Both the position numbers and the translations under genes were made by a program. From Imbricaverruca yamaguchii (lineage: Eukaryota; Arthropoda; Thecostraca; Neoverrucidae), in NCBI GenBank assembly GCA_034440575.1, contig JAOTOL010001204.1:1-64000 (forward strand): a DNA stretch of 64,000 bases, in the 5' to 3' direction. The notes beneath the pieces were generated by a model that made no database searches, had not been told where the DNA came from, and saw only the letters and a list, made by a program, of their open reading frames with translations. Below are positions 11,871 through 23,900 of this stretch, one piece after another. Numbering within the stretch: position 1 is the first letter of the stretch; the number at the start of each line of letters is the position of its first letter.

Positions 11871-13160
11871 TTACCAATGACCAATCATCCACGACTGAGC
11901 AGCAGGATGGTAGTGCCACTTACCCGGGTAACGGGCAGCATGAAGAGCAAGGCCATTGACCAGCGCTGTAGCTTCGAACTCACCATTCACATACCACTCA
12001 ACCATGGCATTCACTACACCCACGCAGCTCTTTGTGGCGTTGTTGTAGAACATAATTTCACGGTCTTTCGTCTTTTTGTTGGCCAGAAGCCTGGTGTACG
12101 GTGCCGACCAGAGGTCTGGTGTACGGTGCCGACCAGAGGTCTGGTGCACGGTGCCGACCAGAAGCCTGGTGCACGGTGCCGACCAGAAGCCGATCAGAGG
12201 CACAGTTCCGACCAGAGGCAACACTGGACTCTGCTTTCTAAAACAATGCGACGCGAGGGTAACGCCCTTCGGGAAGGCGAAGCGAGTCGTGCCTTTCTCG
12301 TGCCCGCATGGGTCGGTGAACTCTGCCGGTGTCATCTCCCGATTTTTGTTATGATTCAGTCCATCGGCAGAAGCTAAATTACAATCTCCCCAGCCAAAAG
12401 TATGGATGTGAAGAACCAGTCGAAGGCAGCATTTCTTCTCGTCCCAGCGGTATCCTGCACCAGATACTTTACCATTTCCGGCACACAGTTGATCGAGGCT
12501 GTCGGAGGTGCCCACTCTGGTTCCTCCGGGCGGTCGCTGCGCACTCATGTTTTCCACATGCGGCGATGAATCGCGTTAGCGACCTTCCGAACAAGTATGC
12601 CGTGTTTTCTTCAGATTTGCTGGGCAGTTATACCGCGATAGATAGCTTCCTCTGAACCGAAATTAGCTCTCATTCACGGTCTCACACTCTGGGATGCTGA
12701 CATTGTGTCGCATGCACTCGCTGAAGGTTTCGAATAGATCACGTATCAGGCAAAGCTTGGACCTATTTGGGGATCTTGCGTTTCTCTTTGTCGTCAAAAG
12801 AGATACGCTTCATCGTCGCTGCGTGTCTTGTTTTCCCATCGTCGCTCTTGAAAACTGTGGCGCCGCATTTCGTGTGGAAAAGCTCATACGGTCAGCTGCT
12901 TGTGAAGTGAACGCAAAATCTTCCGATCCACGAATACCTACATTCCTTTTTGCGTCAAATGCTGGAAGGTGTGCATCGTGTTCCTCTAGGTCCTTCACTG
13001 GAGATTGACTGCATTTTAGCCTGTTATTTCGCTAACACTTCGTTGGTCTTCTCGCAGATATCGGCAACTATTTCATCGCTGATGGACAGTTTGAAAGCAT
13101 CAAGCAAGTTCCTTGCGTCACTGCAGTCCATTGGCCGAAGCCAGCGCACTGAAGCGACGC
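11871..13160 (-). pseudogene. piggyBac-type transposase relic
   Basis: Read on the minus strand in several frames, this follows the order of a piggyBac/PGBD transposase. Near 13100-13030 is a segment like FKLSISDEIVADICEKTNE. Near 12850-12760 are an FRATMGKQ-like piece (divergent) and SFDDKEKRK followed by LCLIRDLFETF. At 12410-12230 are KNREMTPAEF and RFAFPKGVTLASHC. At 12070-12010 is EIMFYNNATKSCVGVVNAM. The normal family length is about 550 to 600 residues. In-frame stops and frameshifts separate these blocks, and a 25-bp tandem array interrupts the C-terminal part. It is a dead copy. Its family cuts and pastes at TTAA, which suits the TTAA-flanked elements around it, but no matching ends were found on this copy. 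Confidence 0.75.
12085..12220. repeat. 25-bp tandem repeat inside the transposase relic
   Basis: Four to five head-to-tail copies of ggtctggtgtacggtgccga-type units (25 bp), with aagcctgg/aggtctgg and gtac/gcac variants. It sits between the VTLASHC-like and EIMFYNN-like blocks of the piggyBac transposase relic, so it expanded after or during its decay. Confidence 0.9.
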
Positions 13161-13235
13161 AAATCGCCGCGGCGCTCCGTCAGAATGTTCGTCGACGAGG
13201 GCGACGCCAGGTTGACTGGTGTCGTCTATCTGGCA

Positions 13236-16140
13236 TTTGGCTGTGATCCTAATGACTGTGGCCGTGGTGTGTGTCGAGATCATGGTCCATGGCCGCTGCA
13301 GTTGACCTTGGTATGTCGACTGGGACCGTTTGGATGTGACCGTATTGACTGTGACCGTTTAACTGTGACCGTATTGACTGTGACCGTTTAACTGTGACCG
13401 TATTGACTGTGACCGTTTAACTGTGACCGTATTGACTGTGACCGTTTAACTGTGACCGTATTGATTGTGACCGTTTAACTGTGACCGTATTGACTGTGAC
13501 CGTTTAACTGTGACCGTATTGATTGTGACCGTTTAACTGTGACCGTATTGACTGTGACCGTTTAACTGTGACCGTATTGATTGTGATCGTTTAACTGTGA
13601 CCGTATTGACTGTGACCGTATTGATTGTGACCGTTTAACTGTGACCGTATTGACTGTGGCCGTATTGATTGTGACCGTTTAACTGTGACCGTATTGACTG
13701 TGACCGTATTGATTGTGACAGTTTAACTGTGACCGTATTGACTGTGGCCGTATTGATTGTGACCGTTTAACTGTGACCGTATTGACTGTGGCCGTATTGA
13801 TTGTGACCGTTTAACTGTGACCGTATTGATTGTGACCGTTTAACTGTGACCGTATTGACTGTGACCGTATTGATTGTGACCGTTTAACTGTGACCGTATT
13901 GACTGTGACCGTTTAACTGTGACCGTATTGATTGTGACCGTTTAACTGTGACCGTATTGACTGTGACCGTATTGATTGTGACCGTTTAACTGTGACCGTA
14001 TTGACTGTGGCCGTATTGATTGTGACCGTTTAACTGTGACCGTATTGACTGTGACCGTATTGATTGTGACCGTTTAACTGTGACCGTATTGACTGTGGCC
14101 GTATTGATTGTGACCGTTTAACTGTGACCGTATTGACTGTGGCCGTATTGATTGTGACCGTTTAACTGTGACCGTATTGATTGTGACCGTTTAACTGTGA
14201 CCGTATTGACTGTGACCGTATTGATTGTGACCGTTTAACTGTGACCGTATTTATTGTGACCGTTTAACTGTGACCGTATTTATTGTGACCGTTTAACTGT
14301 GGCCGTATTGATTGTGACCGTTTAACTGTGACCGTATTTATTGTGACTGTTTAACTGTGACCGTATTTATTGTGACCGTTTAACTGTGGCCGTATTGACT
14401 GTGACCGTTTAACTGTCACCGTATTGACTGTGACCGTGGTGTGTGTGTCCAGGTTGTGGTCCAGGGCTGCTGATACGTACTAGCTGATCGTTGTGTACCG
14501 ACTGTGGCCGTTTAACTGTGGCCGTATTGATTGTGACCGTTTAACTGTGACCGTATTGATTGTGACCGTTTAACTGTGACCGTATTTATTGTGACCGTTT
14601 AACTGTGACCGTATTTATTGTGACCGTTTAACTGTGGCCGTATTGATTGTGACCGTTTAACTGTGACCGTATTGATTGTGACCGTTTAACTGTGACCGTA
14701 TTGACTGTGACCGTTTAACTGTGACCGTATTGATTGTGATCGTTTAACTGTGACCGTATTGACTGTGACCGTATTGATTGTGACCGTTTAACTGTGACCG
14801 TATTGACTGTGACCGTTTAACTGTGACCGTATTGATTGTGACCGTTTAACTGTGACCGTATTGACTGTGGCCGTATTGATTGTGACCGTTTAACTGTGAA
14901 CGTATTGACTGTGGCCGTATTGATTGTGACCGTTTAACTGTGACCGTATTGATTGTGACCGTTTAACTGTGACCGTATTGACTGTGACCGTATTGATTGT
15001 GACCGTTTAACTGTGACCGTATTTATTGTGACCGTTTAACTGTGACCGTATTTATTGTGACCGTTTAACTGTGGCCGTATTGATTGTGACCGTTTAACTG
15101 TGACCGTATTTATTGTGACTGTTTAACTGTGACCGTATTTATTGTGACCGTTTAACTGTGGCCGTATTGACTGTGACCGTTTAACTGTGACCGTATTGAC
15201 TGTGACCGTGGTGTGTGTGTCCAGGTTGTGGTCCAGGGCTGCTGATACGTACTAGCTGATCGTTGTGTACCGACTGTGGCCGTTTAACTGTGGCCGTATT
15301 GATTGTGACCGTTTAACTGTGACCGTCTTGATTGTGACCGTTTAACTGTGACCGTATTTATTGTGACCGTTTAACTGTGACCGTATTTATTGTGACCGTT
15401 TAACTGTGGCCGTATTGATTGTGACCGTTTAACTGTGACCGTATTGATTGTGACCGTTTAACTGTGACCGTATTGACTGTGACCGTGGTGTGTATGTCCA
15501 GGTTGTGGTCCAGGGCTGCTGATACGTACTAGCTGATCGTTGTGTACCGACTGTGGCCGTTTAACTGTGGCCGTATTGATTGTGACCGTTTAACTGTGAC
15601 CGTATTGATTGTGACCGTTTAACTGTGACCGTATTTATTGTGACCGTTTAACTGTGACCGTATTTATTGTGACCGTTTAACTGTGGCCGTATTGACTGTG
15701 ACCGTTTAACTGTGACCGTATTGACTGTGACCGTGGTGTGTGTGTCCAGGTTGTGGTCCAGGGCTGCTGATACGTACTAGCTGATCGTTGTGTACCGACT
15801 GTGACCGTTTAACTGTGGCCGTATTGATTGTGACCGTTTAACTGTGACCGTATTGATTGTGACCGTTTAACTGTGACCGTATTGATTGTGACCGTTTAAC
15901 TGTGACCGTATTGATTGTGACCGTTTAACTGTGACCGTATTGACTGTGACCGTGGTGTGTGTGTCCAGGTTGTGGTCCAGGGCTACTGATACGTACTAGC
16001 TGATCGTTGTGTACCGACTGTGACCGTTTAACTGTGACCGTATTGACTGTGGCCGTGATGTGTGTCTATGTCGCGAGCCAGGGCTGGCGATACGTACTAG
16101 CTGGCCGTGGTTTACCGACTGTGACAGCATTGACTGTGGC
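13236..16140. repeat. 29-bp satellite array with spaced higher-order inserts
   Basis: The basic unit is a dimer, gaccgtattgactgt (15 bp) plus gaccgtttaactgt (14 bp). Variants are gattgt, tttattgt and gtggccgt. A distinct insert of about 80 bp starting gaccgtggtgtgtgtgtcca and containing gatacgtactagctgatcg recurs at 14432, 15204, 15481, 15728 and 15948. Degenerate versions lie near 13253 and 16060, at the array edges. Spacing between inserts shrinks from 772 to 277, 247 and 220 bases. Stops are frequent and no coding is supported. Confidence 0.95.
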
Positions 16141-16320
16141 AGTTCGAATGTAGCCGGTTGGCTGCGACCCTGGTGTATGTGAACGTTATAGCCCAAAGCT
16201 CTCCGTGATACATTTCCGGATTTGTGCTGGCAATATAATGAATTAATTTGATGCACATCACAGTCCTTCATGTTCGCTGATGAGTGAGCGTTTGTCAAAT
16301 CTGAGTAACAAGACCGATGT

Positions 16321-16396
16321 GGCAGCGACATGGCTTAGTTGGCTAAGGCTCCCGTCTACTAAACAGGAGATCCCGAGTTCGAATATCGGCGGTGCC
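16321..16396 (+). tRNA. tRNA-like sequence, probable pseudogene or SINE head
   Basis: The 76-base stretch has a tRNA-like outline. Acceptor arms ggcagcg and cggtgcc pair at 6 of 7 positions. The anticodon arm cccgt/acagg pairs at 4 of 5 around the loop ctactaa (apparent anticodon ACT). The T arm ccgag/atcgg pairs at 4 of 5 around ttcgaat. The D arm folds poorly, and ACT is not a usual anticodon. A (caccc)n tract follows directly, as in some SINEs. It could be a decayed tRNA gene or a tRNA-derived SINE. Confidence 0.45.
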
Positions 16397-17145
16397 TTTG
16401 AGTCACCCACCCCCACCCCCACCTCTTCCCCCGCCACCCGAGCGGTGACATCCCGTTATGAGTGGAGGTGAGCCAGTTTTTCGCCTGCGGAACCAATGTC
16501 AGTTCACACTTTGTTGGTTCCACCCAATCTGTTCTGCTGCGAAATTGGAGTCGCTTCAGGTTGTGCGTGGGTTTAGTTCGGTTTTGTCCTTTATCCAGGT
16601 CATTTGAGCTGAATATCAGATGAGAGCCTACTTCGTTTCTTTCATACCCAGGGTGTTGCGTGTGTCTGTTCTTTCGAGCCTCTTTCTCTAAGGTTTTTTT
16701 GGGGTGTCCTGAGCACTGATTCCATTAGTTCTGTTTGCAAAATGTATCGTAAATTGGGCTTCAACTGTGCTCAGAAATTGCTTTGGTCGCTTCTAAAGAT
16801 GTAGATAAAGTACCGAATTAGCGATTTAAAATTTAGTTTTCATAAATGATCAGCTATGTTTTACCACGGATAACAGTAAACGGATTGGAAACTCTCGGGC
16901 GGCACTTTGATGTTTGCGTCTGTCGACCGATACTACCGACATATATCGGACGATCGAAGAACTAATCCTGAACAGGTCATGAGGACACCGCATCGAAAAA
17001 GATTGAAGCGATGGGAAAATATAGCTGTATCGGCCTTCTACTGCGCGTCGTTTGAGAAAAAACTGTTTATTCAGCGACAGCCGGGAACGCATACTCCAGT
17101 AGCCCCCATCCCTATGGCCCACCGCATAGAACCATGAATCTTTTT
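16397..17145. other. Unassigned sequence
   Basis: Starts with a short (cccac)n tract, then non-repetitive DNA in which no gene or mobile element was recognised. Confidence 0.45.
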
Positions 17146-19180
17146 GATTGATTTATTTATTTAACAATACATGCCCTCCACGTGCAGTGGCTGTTACGGA
17201 CAGTCTGGGTTGAACTCACAGATATTTACAAAGAAAGGATGGATTTGTGGTCAATAGTGGGAGCAGATGCGCAACAAACATTCTTACCCCAACATAATAC
17301 AATATCCATATCACTTTCCGCACTGCATACACCGTACTTGCAACACGAGCCATACACGAGTGTCTTGTAGAAGCGATAGGAAAGCGATGGCCTAAAGGTG
17401 ACTTCATAGTGTACATATATCCATGGTGTAAGTTTTTTGTGACTAGTGTTGTTCGTGGAGATACGCTAATGCATGTTTCTTGAAGTTAGCCAGCCTCGAT
17501 ATTTTTGTTTCAGTAGGAAGTTTGTTGTAGTGCAAGACAGACGAGTAGAGAAATCTCCTGCGGCCAGCCTCTCTGTGTATGGCTGGCAGGTGCAGGTGGT
17601 CGTCTGCACGTGTGTGACGGTTTCGCAGGGTAGAGTTTGCAGTGATTTGACCGGCAATGTGCGTAGGCTCACCCGTCAGAATGATCTTGTGGAACAAAGT
17701 GAGACTGTGGAATAGGTACAGATCAGCTGCAGTGAGGAGACCCAACTCGTTTCGGGCATCAGAAATATGATCAAATTTCCGGAGACCTGACATGACTCTA
17801 GTGGCGAAGTTAATGATCTTGTCTAGTCTGTGGATGTTTGCTGACGACCCGTGCCCGTAAACAGATACGCAATATCGGATATTGGATATAACTAGGCTAT
17901 TGACTATAGTGAAGAGGGTACTGGTCGGCAGATGGTGACGCAGATGGCTTAGGGCCAGAAGGAACCCAGTGTACTTACGGACCACAACAGCTACATGGGA
18001 ATCCCACGACATGTGGCGATCGAATGTCACCCCAAGGTTCTTACATGAATGTTTCTCATCTATCACGGCGTCCCTAAAGCACACTCGTATCGGGGTAATA
18101 TTGCGCAGATTTTGACGCGATCCGAGAGTAAGAAGCTGGGTTTTGGTCGGGTTCACCTTTAACCCGTTATCCAGGAAGTAGTCGTAGAGGTGGCTCAGAC
18201 ACGTCTCCATCTGACTTATCAGATTTTGGAGATCAGATTTCCGACCGGAGATGAGGACCTGGGTATCGTCTGCGAACTGGGTGACATGTGCGGTGACGTG
18301 CAGACTGAGGTCGTTCGAAAAGATGCAGTAGAGAAGTGGACCTAATGATCAACCTTGAAAGACACCTATGTTGTTTTGGAGAAAGGAGGAGAGATGCCTG
18401 TTTCCGTGTTGATCTGAGACCCTAACAGCCTGCGTTTGACCTCCCAGATATGCTTTAAACCAGTCGGTATCTATTCCATGGAGTTCAAGTTCAGTGAGCA
18501 GTTTGGTGTGGTCTATTACATCGAAACATTTACTGAGGTCCAGAATGCAAAGGAGAGCTACTTCCGAACGGTCCATTGCTGCTAGTATTTCGTCCGTGAC
18601 TGAGATAAGGGCGGTTTCCGTAGAGTGGCGTGGTCTGAAGCCGTGCTGAGTTTGGGCCAGAAGGTGTTTTGAGTTTAGGTATTGATATAGTTGTTTCTGC
18701 ACTACTCTCTCAGTGATCTTGGCGATAACCGGAGCCAGTGAGATGGGTCTAAAATTAGAGGGATCCGAAGGATCTCCTGATTTGTGAATTGGAGTTACTA
18801 TTGATTGTTTCCAAGTGGAGGGGATATTGGCTGTAGTCAGGCATGTGTTTATAATGTCGAGCAGCACTTCGCCGATAAAAAAGAACATAAATTTGGTAAC
18901 CGTAATACAGATCACGTCGGGTCCGCACGCACTTGTGCTTCTCATGCTTATGACGATTTTGGCTAGCTGTTCAAGAGATATGGGTGATACTTTATAGGAG
19001 CTGGTCGAGACGTGCGACAGCCGGCAACTGGGAGATGTGTTCAGGCATGTTTGCCTGGCGTTTGACCTCTGCTGATACTTCTGTGACCAACCTCTGCTAA
19101 TCTTGTGACCAACGAACCTGTACCGACTAACTGAGGGAAGTGGAGTGTCAGGAGAGTCGGCAGAGAATAAGGAGAGCACT
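17146..19180 (-). mobile_element. 5'-truncated LINE with (taaa)n-type 3' tail
   Basis: This is a non-LTR retrotransposon read on the minus strand. It ends in a tail of aaat repeats at about 17146-17162, preceded by ccgtaacagccactgcacg. The same 3' terminal 50 bp recurs at 34310-34370 and, more diverged, at 27908-27965, as expected for a LINE family with strong 5' truncation. The endonuclease and first open frame are missing. The 5' edge near 19180 is approximate. Confidence 0.8.
17443..19179 (-). pseudogene. LINE reverse transcriptase, one in-frame stop
   Basis: The reverse transcriptase domain runs through SACGPD, WKQSIVTPIHKSG, NFRPISLAPV, QHGFRPRHSTETAL, the motif A region LDLSKCFDVIDH, GVFQG, then LGPLL, QFADDTQ (the FADD active site) and a C-terminal thumb region to 17443. 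A single TGA at 18349-18351 splits the frame between GVFQG and SLGPLL. Otherwise both halves read cleanly, so inactivation looks recent. The clade is probably Jockey/CR1-like but cannot be fixed by eye. It lies outside the protease gene, 3' of it. Confidence 0.85.
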
Positions 19181-19792
19181 TATTCCCTCCCCTTCCAACC
19201 GTACATCCTCGGACTCGTCTGGGACCGGCCAATTCCATTCCGATGCTGATTTGCCAGAGACCGATTGGTTGATTGGCCCTGGCAATCACATTTCCCTCTG
19301 AGGTATTTTCTTTTACAAACGAGGGGACCCTGAGCATGCATAGGATTATATGATGAACATCGATTGGGCCGAGGGGCCCCGGAACAGCTATTGGAGCCCT
19401 CTGAGGCACTGTTAAGGGCCCCTACATGACCCACTTTCAGCTACCACGTCTCCCATGTTAACCCTCGCACGGCCGGGTGGGTGGCTAAATACCTACCTCC
19501 CCATGACGTTTCGTACCATAGCCAAGACGGTTCGCACCGGAGCTCCGAAATGTACAGTACCTTATGTTACATCAATTTAACACTCGCAAATATCGCCAGA
19601 TCTCGCTCTCCATCATTTAATGGGCACTTTTTGACGACCCAGGGCCTTTTCCGACAAGCCGGAGGGCCCATTTCAAACGCTTTGACCCTGTCCATCAGGT
19701 CAGGGGTCCTTTCTCGGCTTGGGCTCCGCCGACAGCCCGGCCCGGCCGAGTTAGAAGCTCGACCTACGAAAAGCTTGAAATATGGCAAAGTC

Positions 19793-19915
19793 TGCACACT
19801 CCAAACGAGCATTTGTTATAAAAACGTTATTCTTTATTTGCGATATGTCTGGCAAAAATATGGTCCTTCCATCCTATCAATAAAAAATTGACTGGCATTG
19901 AGGTCACCGGAGGTC
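19793..19915 (+). repeat. Dispersed repeat, copy 1 (ccaaacgag...)
   Basis: Shares with 46333-46455 the ordered words ccaaacgag, atttgt, tattttattt/tctttattt, ttccatcctatcaat and ggcat.gaggtcac. The copies are perhaps 70 percent alike. The family is unknown and no ends are visible. Confidence 0.6.
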
Positions 19916-19959
19916 CCCTTACCTGAAGTCAGTCGATAATGTCGTGTGGTCCTTATAGT

Positions 19960-19961
<2 letters not shown>

Positions 19962-20004
<43 letters not shown>
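19962..20004. repeat. (TA)n microsatellite
   Basis: About 21 uninterrupted TA units. Confidence 0.98.
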
Positions 20005-20009
<5 letters not shown>

Positions 20010-20862
20010 CCTGGTCCTCGAGGTGCCATGGCGGCGCACCTCGGACAGCGCCAGCCGTGACCAAGTGCAGTCCTGAAGCGCAGCTCCGTATGACCATTGG
20101 CATGGTCGGTCTCGCTGATCGGAGGCTGCAGCAGTGCTGCAACAGCTCCGTCTCGATCGCGGTCAGCTCTTTCTCTCTCTGTGGCAGATGAATGAGTGGT
20201 GACGATATGAACTAGACTGGTACGTCCAGCTGAAGTTAGTTAGGCAATATATCCTGTTGATCAGATGAATTGAGCATCTCTTCACCGGGTGGTAGGGCAG
20301 GAATGGTTAGCTTGTTTTATAGCTCAGGGACAAGACTCGGTTCGCAGGTGCGGATATGCTGGTTAGCTGTTTGATTTCGGCCACTACCCAAAATTAATAC
20401 ACCTATTACATGTTTCAGTAAACAGAAGAACGCCAGACATAACTAGTCAGTTAAGGAAGCCTAAGTGGGTGTTTTGGAGCTTCCACCTCCGTATCACGCA
20501 GAAAGTGCTCCGATCCACCCACTTGAGTTTAGTCTATCACACTCAATCACTAACATTCACACAATCAAGTAGACACATATCAACATGATCAAAATCTCTA
20601 TTCATTCGTACAAGACATCGACTTTCGAATCACATCACACATCACAGGTACCGTCTCTCGATCCATACTAGCATCCCATGTTAGGCGGCACCACATACAC
20701 TGCGTCGCTGCTCCATATATGGAGCGCCACTTGCATTGAGTTATTCAAACGTTCCGATAGATGGCGTCATTGTGGCCGTCGTTACTGTCAACTAAAGTGG
20801 ACGCTTCAAGCAAATACAACACGATCTGTTCAGTCACAGTTCAGCGAAATGATGCAATGCTT

Positions 20863-20890
20863 AGACATAAAAGACATAAAGACATAAAAG
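20863..20890 (-). repeat. CR1 3' terminal 8-base repeats
   Basis: Plus strand agacataaaagacataaaga and on. The same tail ends copy 2 at 39021-39052. The repeat marks the 3' end, where target-primed reverse transcription begins. Confidence 0.85.
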
Positions 20891-20969
20891 ATCAGTGCAA
20901 CTCTGAGCCACAAGGGCCCTTCTTGGTTGCACTCTGTACACTGAACCAGTTGCCCACCAAATCTGCCAA

Positions 20970-23900
20970 TCAGCCCTCCCTGTAATACTGAAAAGCAAGC
21001 CCTCTATTCTTATAATGATTGTCTATGCTGTTTTTAAAGATGTTCAATGTTCTGCTACTGACGATGTTTTCTGGCAGCTGGTTCCAGTGTTCCACTACCC
21101 TGTTGGTGAAGAAAGTTTGCCTTAACCTTGTTCTGCTGTGGTTAATTTTAATTTTGAATTTATGACCTCTAATTGCATCATTTCTGTTAAATTCAAACAT
21201 TTCCCCAAGGTATCCCCTCTCCAGACCATTGACAAATTTAAAGACCTCGATGAGATCTCCTCTCAGCCTTCTATATCTAAGTGAAAACATATTCAATTTC
21301 TTCAATCTTTCCTCATATGCCAGGTTGCTTATGCCATTTACCATTTTTGTAGCCCTCTTTTGTACTCTCTCTAAAAGCCAACAATCTTTTTCATAGCTAG
21401 GAGACCAAGCTTGGATGCAGTATTCCAAATGTGGCCTGACGTATGCACAGTAAAGCTTCCTGATCACTTCCTCACTTCTGTATGATACATTCCTATTTAT
21501 TGCCCCGAGCATTCTCAGTGCCTTCTTCCTGGCTTCCTTGGTCTGTTCTGATGCCCCCAATTTTGTGTTTAGAATAACACCTAAATCCTTCTCCTGTTGA
21601 GTCACTGATAGCACTTGACCACCCATCAAGTATGGAGCCTTCATATGCTGCTTACCTACATGCATGATTTTGCACTTATCAAAGTTAAATTTCATTTGCC
21701 ATTCTTCGGACCACTTCACAAGTTCGTCTAAGTCTTTTTGCAGCGAGATATGCTCATCCTGACCTGTTATTGCCCTAAAGACCTTCAAATCATCTGCAAA
21801 TTTCAAAACTTTACTGCTTAGGCCACTTTCAATGTTATTTACAAATATAATGAACAGTAATGGCCCTAGTACTGACCCCTGGGGGACTCCACTAAGAACA
21901 TTTTGCCATGATGACTTTGTACCATTTAGCATCACTCTTTGCTGTCTATCTGAAAGCCACAACTCTATCCATTTTAAGATGCTACCTGCAATACCATGGG
22001 ACTGAAGCTGTATCATTAACCGTTTATGGGGTACCTTGTCAAAGGCCTTACTAAAGTCAAGATATGCTACATCAACCTGATTTCCCTGATCAAATTGTTC
22101 CGTGGCGAAGTTCAAAAAGTTCAAGAGGTTTGTGAGACACGATCGTCCTTTTCTAAATCCATGTTGAGTATCTTGAATCAATCTGCTACCTTCCAGATAA
22201 CTAACTATTCTATCCTTGATAATTGATTCGAGTACCTTGCAGACTAGGGATGTGAGACTTATTGGCCTATAGTTTTCAACTTTCCCTCTTTCTCCTTTCT
22301 TGAAAATAGGAACTACATTTGCCCTTTTCCAATCGGTTGGAATTTCATTATGTGAAACTGATCTACAAAATATTATACTAAGTGGAAATGCCAGTTCCTT
22401 TTCAGTTTCCCGCAACACCCTAGCATAAATATCATCAGGTCCTGCTGCCTTATTTGGCTTTATTTTCCTGATATGATTGTAAACAACATCACTACCAATG
22501 AAATCAACATCATTTGTCAGATCCCATGTATCTGAACTATGGTGTACGGTCGGCAGATTGGTCATATCTTCCAATGTAAACACTGATTTGAACTGCTTGC
22601 TCAGCTCCTCAACCATCTCACTATCCTCACCCAATGTAGTCCCGTTTACTTCCAGTGGACCAATTGTGTTAGAAACTTTACTCAGCTTGTAGAAACTAAA
22701 GAACTTTTTACTGTCCCCATTACAGTTTCTAGCTAAATCCAGTTCCTTTGCTCGCTTTGCTGCTCTGGTTTTTTGCTTCACAGTGTCTCTAGCTTTTCGA
22801 TACGCCTTTAGATTAATGACATTTGAGGCTTCTTTAAAAACTCTAAATGCAGTTTTCTTAGCCCTAATTGCTTTTATCACGTCTGGTGTAAGCCATGCTG
22901 GCTTTCCTACCCTTCTTTTGCGTCTTTGCTTTTGGGGGACATGTCTAATCTGAGTTTCCTTTAAGTAAGATTTGAACTTTTCCCACATTTCACAGGCATT
23001 TAAATTGGAGAATTCTTCTTCCCATCTGATGGCACTTAAAGCCGCTCTCATGCCGTTAAAGTCTGCTTTGTTGAAATTTGGAACCTTTACCAAATTATCC
23101 TTGATAGTTTCCCCTACATGTGCCTTGAATCTAACTATGTTATGGTCACTTTTTCCCAGAGTTTCGCCTACAGTCAAGTCTTGAACCAAGTCACTTAAAT
23201 CCGAGAATACAAGGTCCAAGAATGAACCATGCCTGGTAGGTTCCGATACAAACTGGTGTAAGAACAGGTCCTCTTCAAGGCATTTCCTGAACATTTTGCA
23301 TGATGGGGAGCCAACACCAGCATTTTCATAACCTTTTAGATTAAAGTCACCGAGAATAAGGCACTTCCTCTTAAAGTTTCTACTGATTTCCTCACAAATC
23401 ACCTTGTCAAGCTCCAGTTGCTGAGAATGTGGCAGGGTTCCTGATCGGTAGAAAGCTCCTATCCTAAGAGTATTGCTGTTGCCTTTTCCCACAGTGACAT
23501 CAAGCCAAATGGACTCCACAGACACATTTTTATCCCCACCTGCTACTTTTTGAGAACTGAATAAGCTATTCACATAGAGCATTACACCACCCCCTTTCAT
23601 TGCTGGACCCCTATTGCACGAAAACATATTGTATCCCTGGATCTCATAGTCCTGTAAGTTATCTCCAAAATATCCTTCACTGACCCATGCCTCCGTAATG
23701 CAAACAAAATCCGGTTCCTCCTCAGCAACATAACACTTGAACTCATCAAATTTGGAACGGATACTCTGAGCATTAAACATCATACACTTAACAAATGCTC
23801 CATAACCACCTTTGGCTTTTTCATATTGAGGAGTTCTTTTATCACTAGATGAACTATAACTCTGTCCCCTTGAGTTGCTGCTGTCCCTATTTGCAGACTT

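Larger units (their letters stand above)
19181..20862. other. Unassigned sequence with two small repeats
   Basis: Holds a dispersed repeat copy at 19793-19915 and a (TA)n run at 19962-20004. A TTAACCCTCGC word at 19458 resembles the end of the TTAA element at 48631, but no partner end was found. No gene was recognised. Confidence 0.45.
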
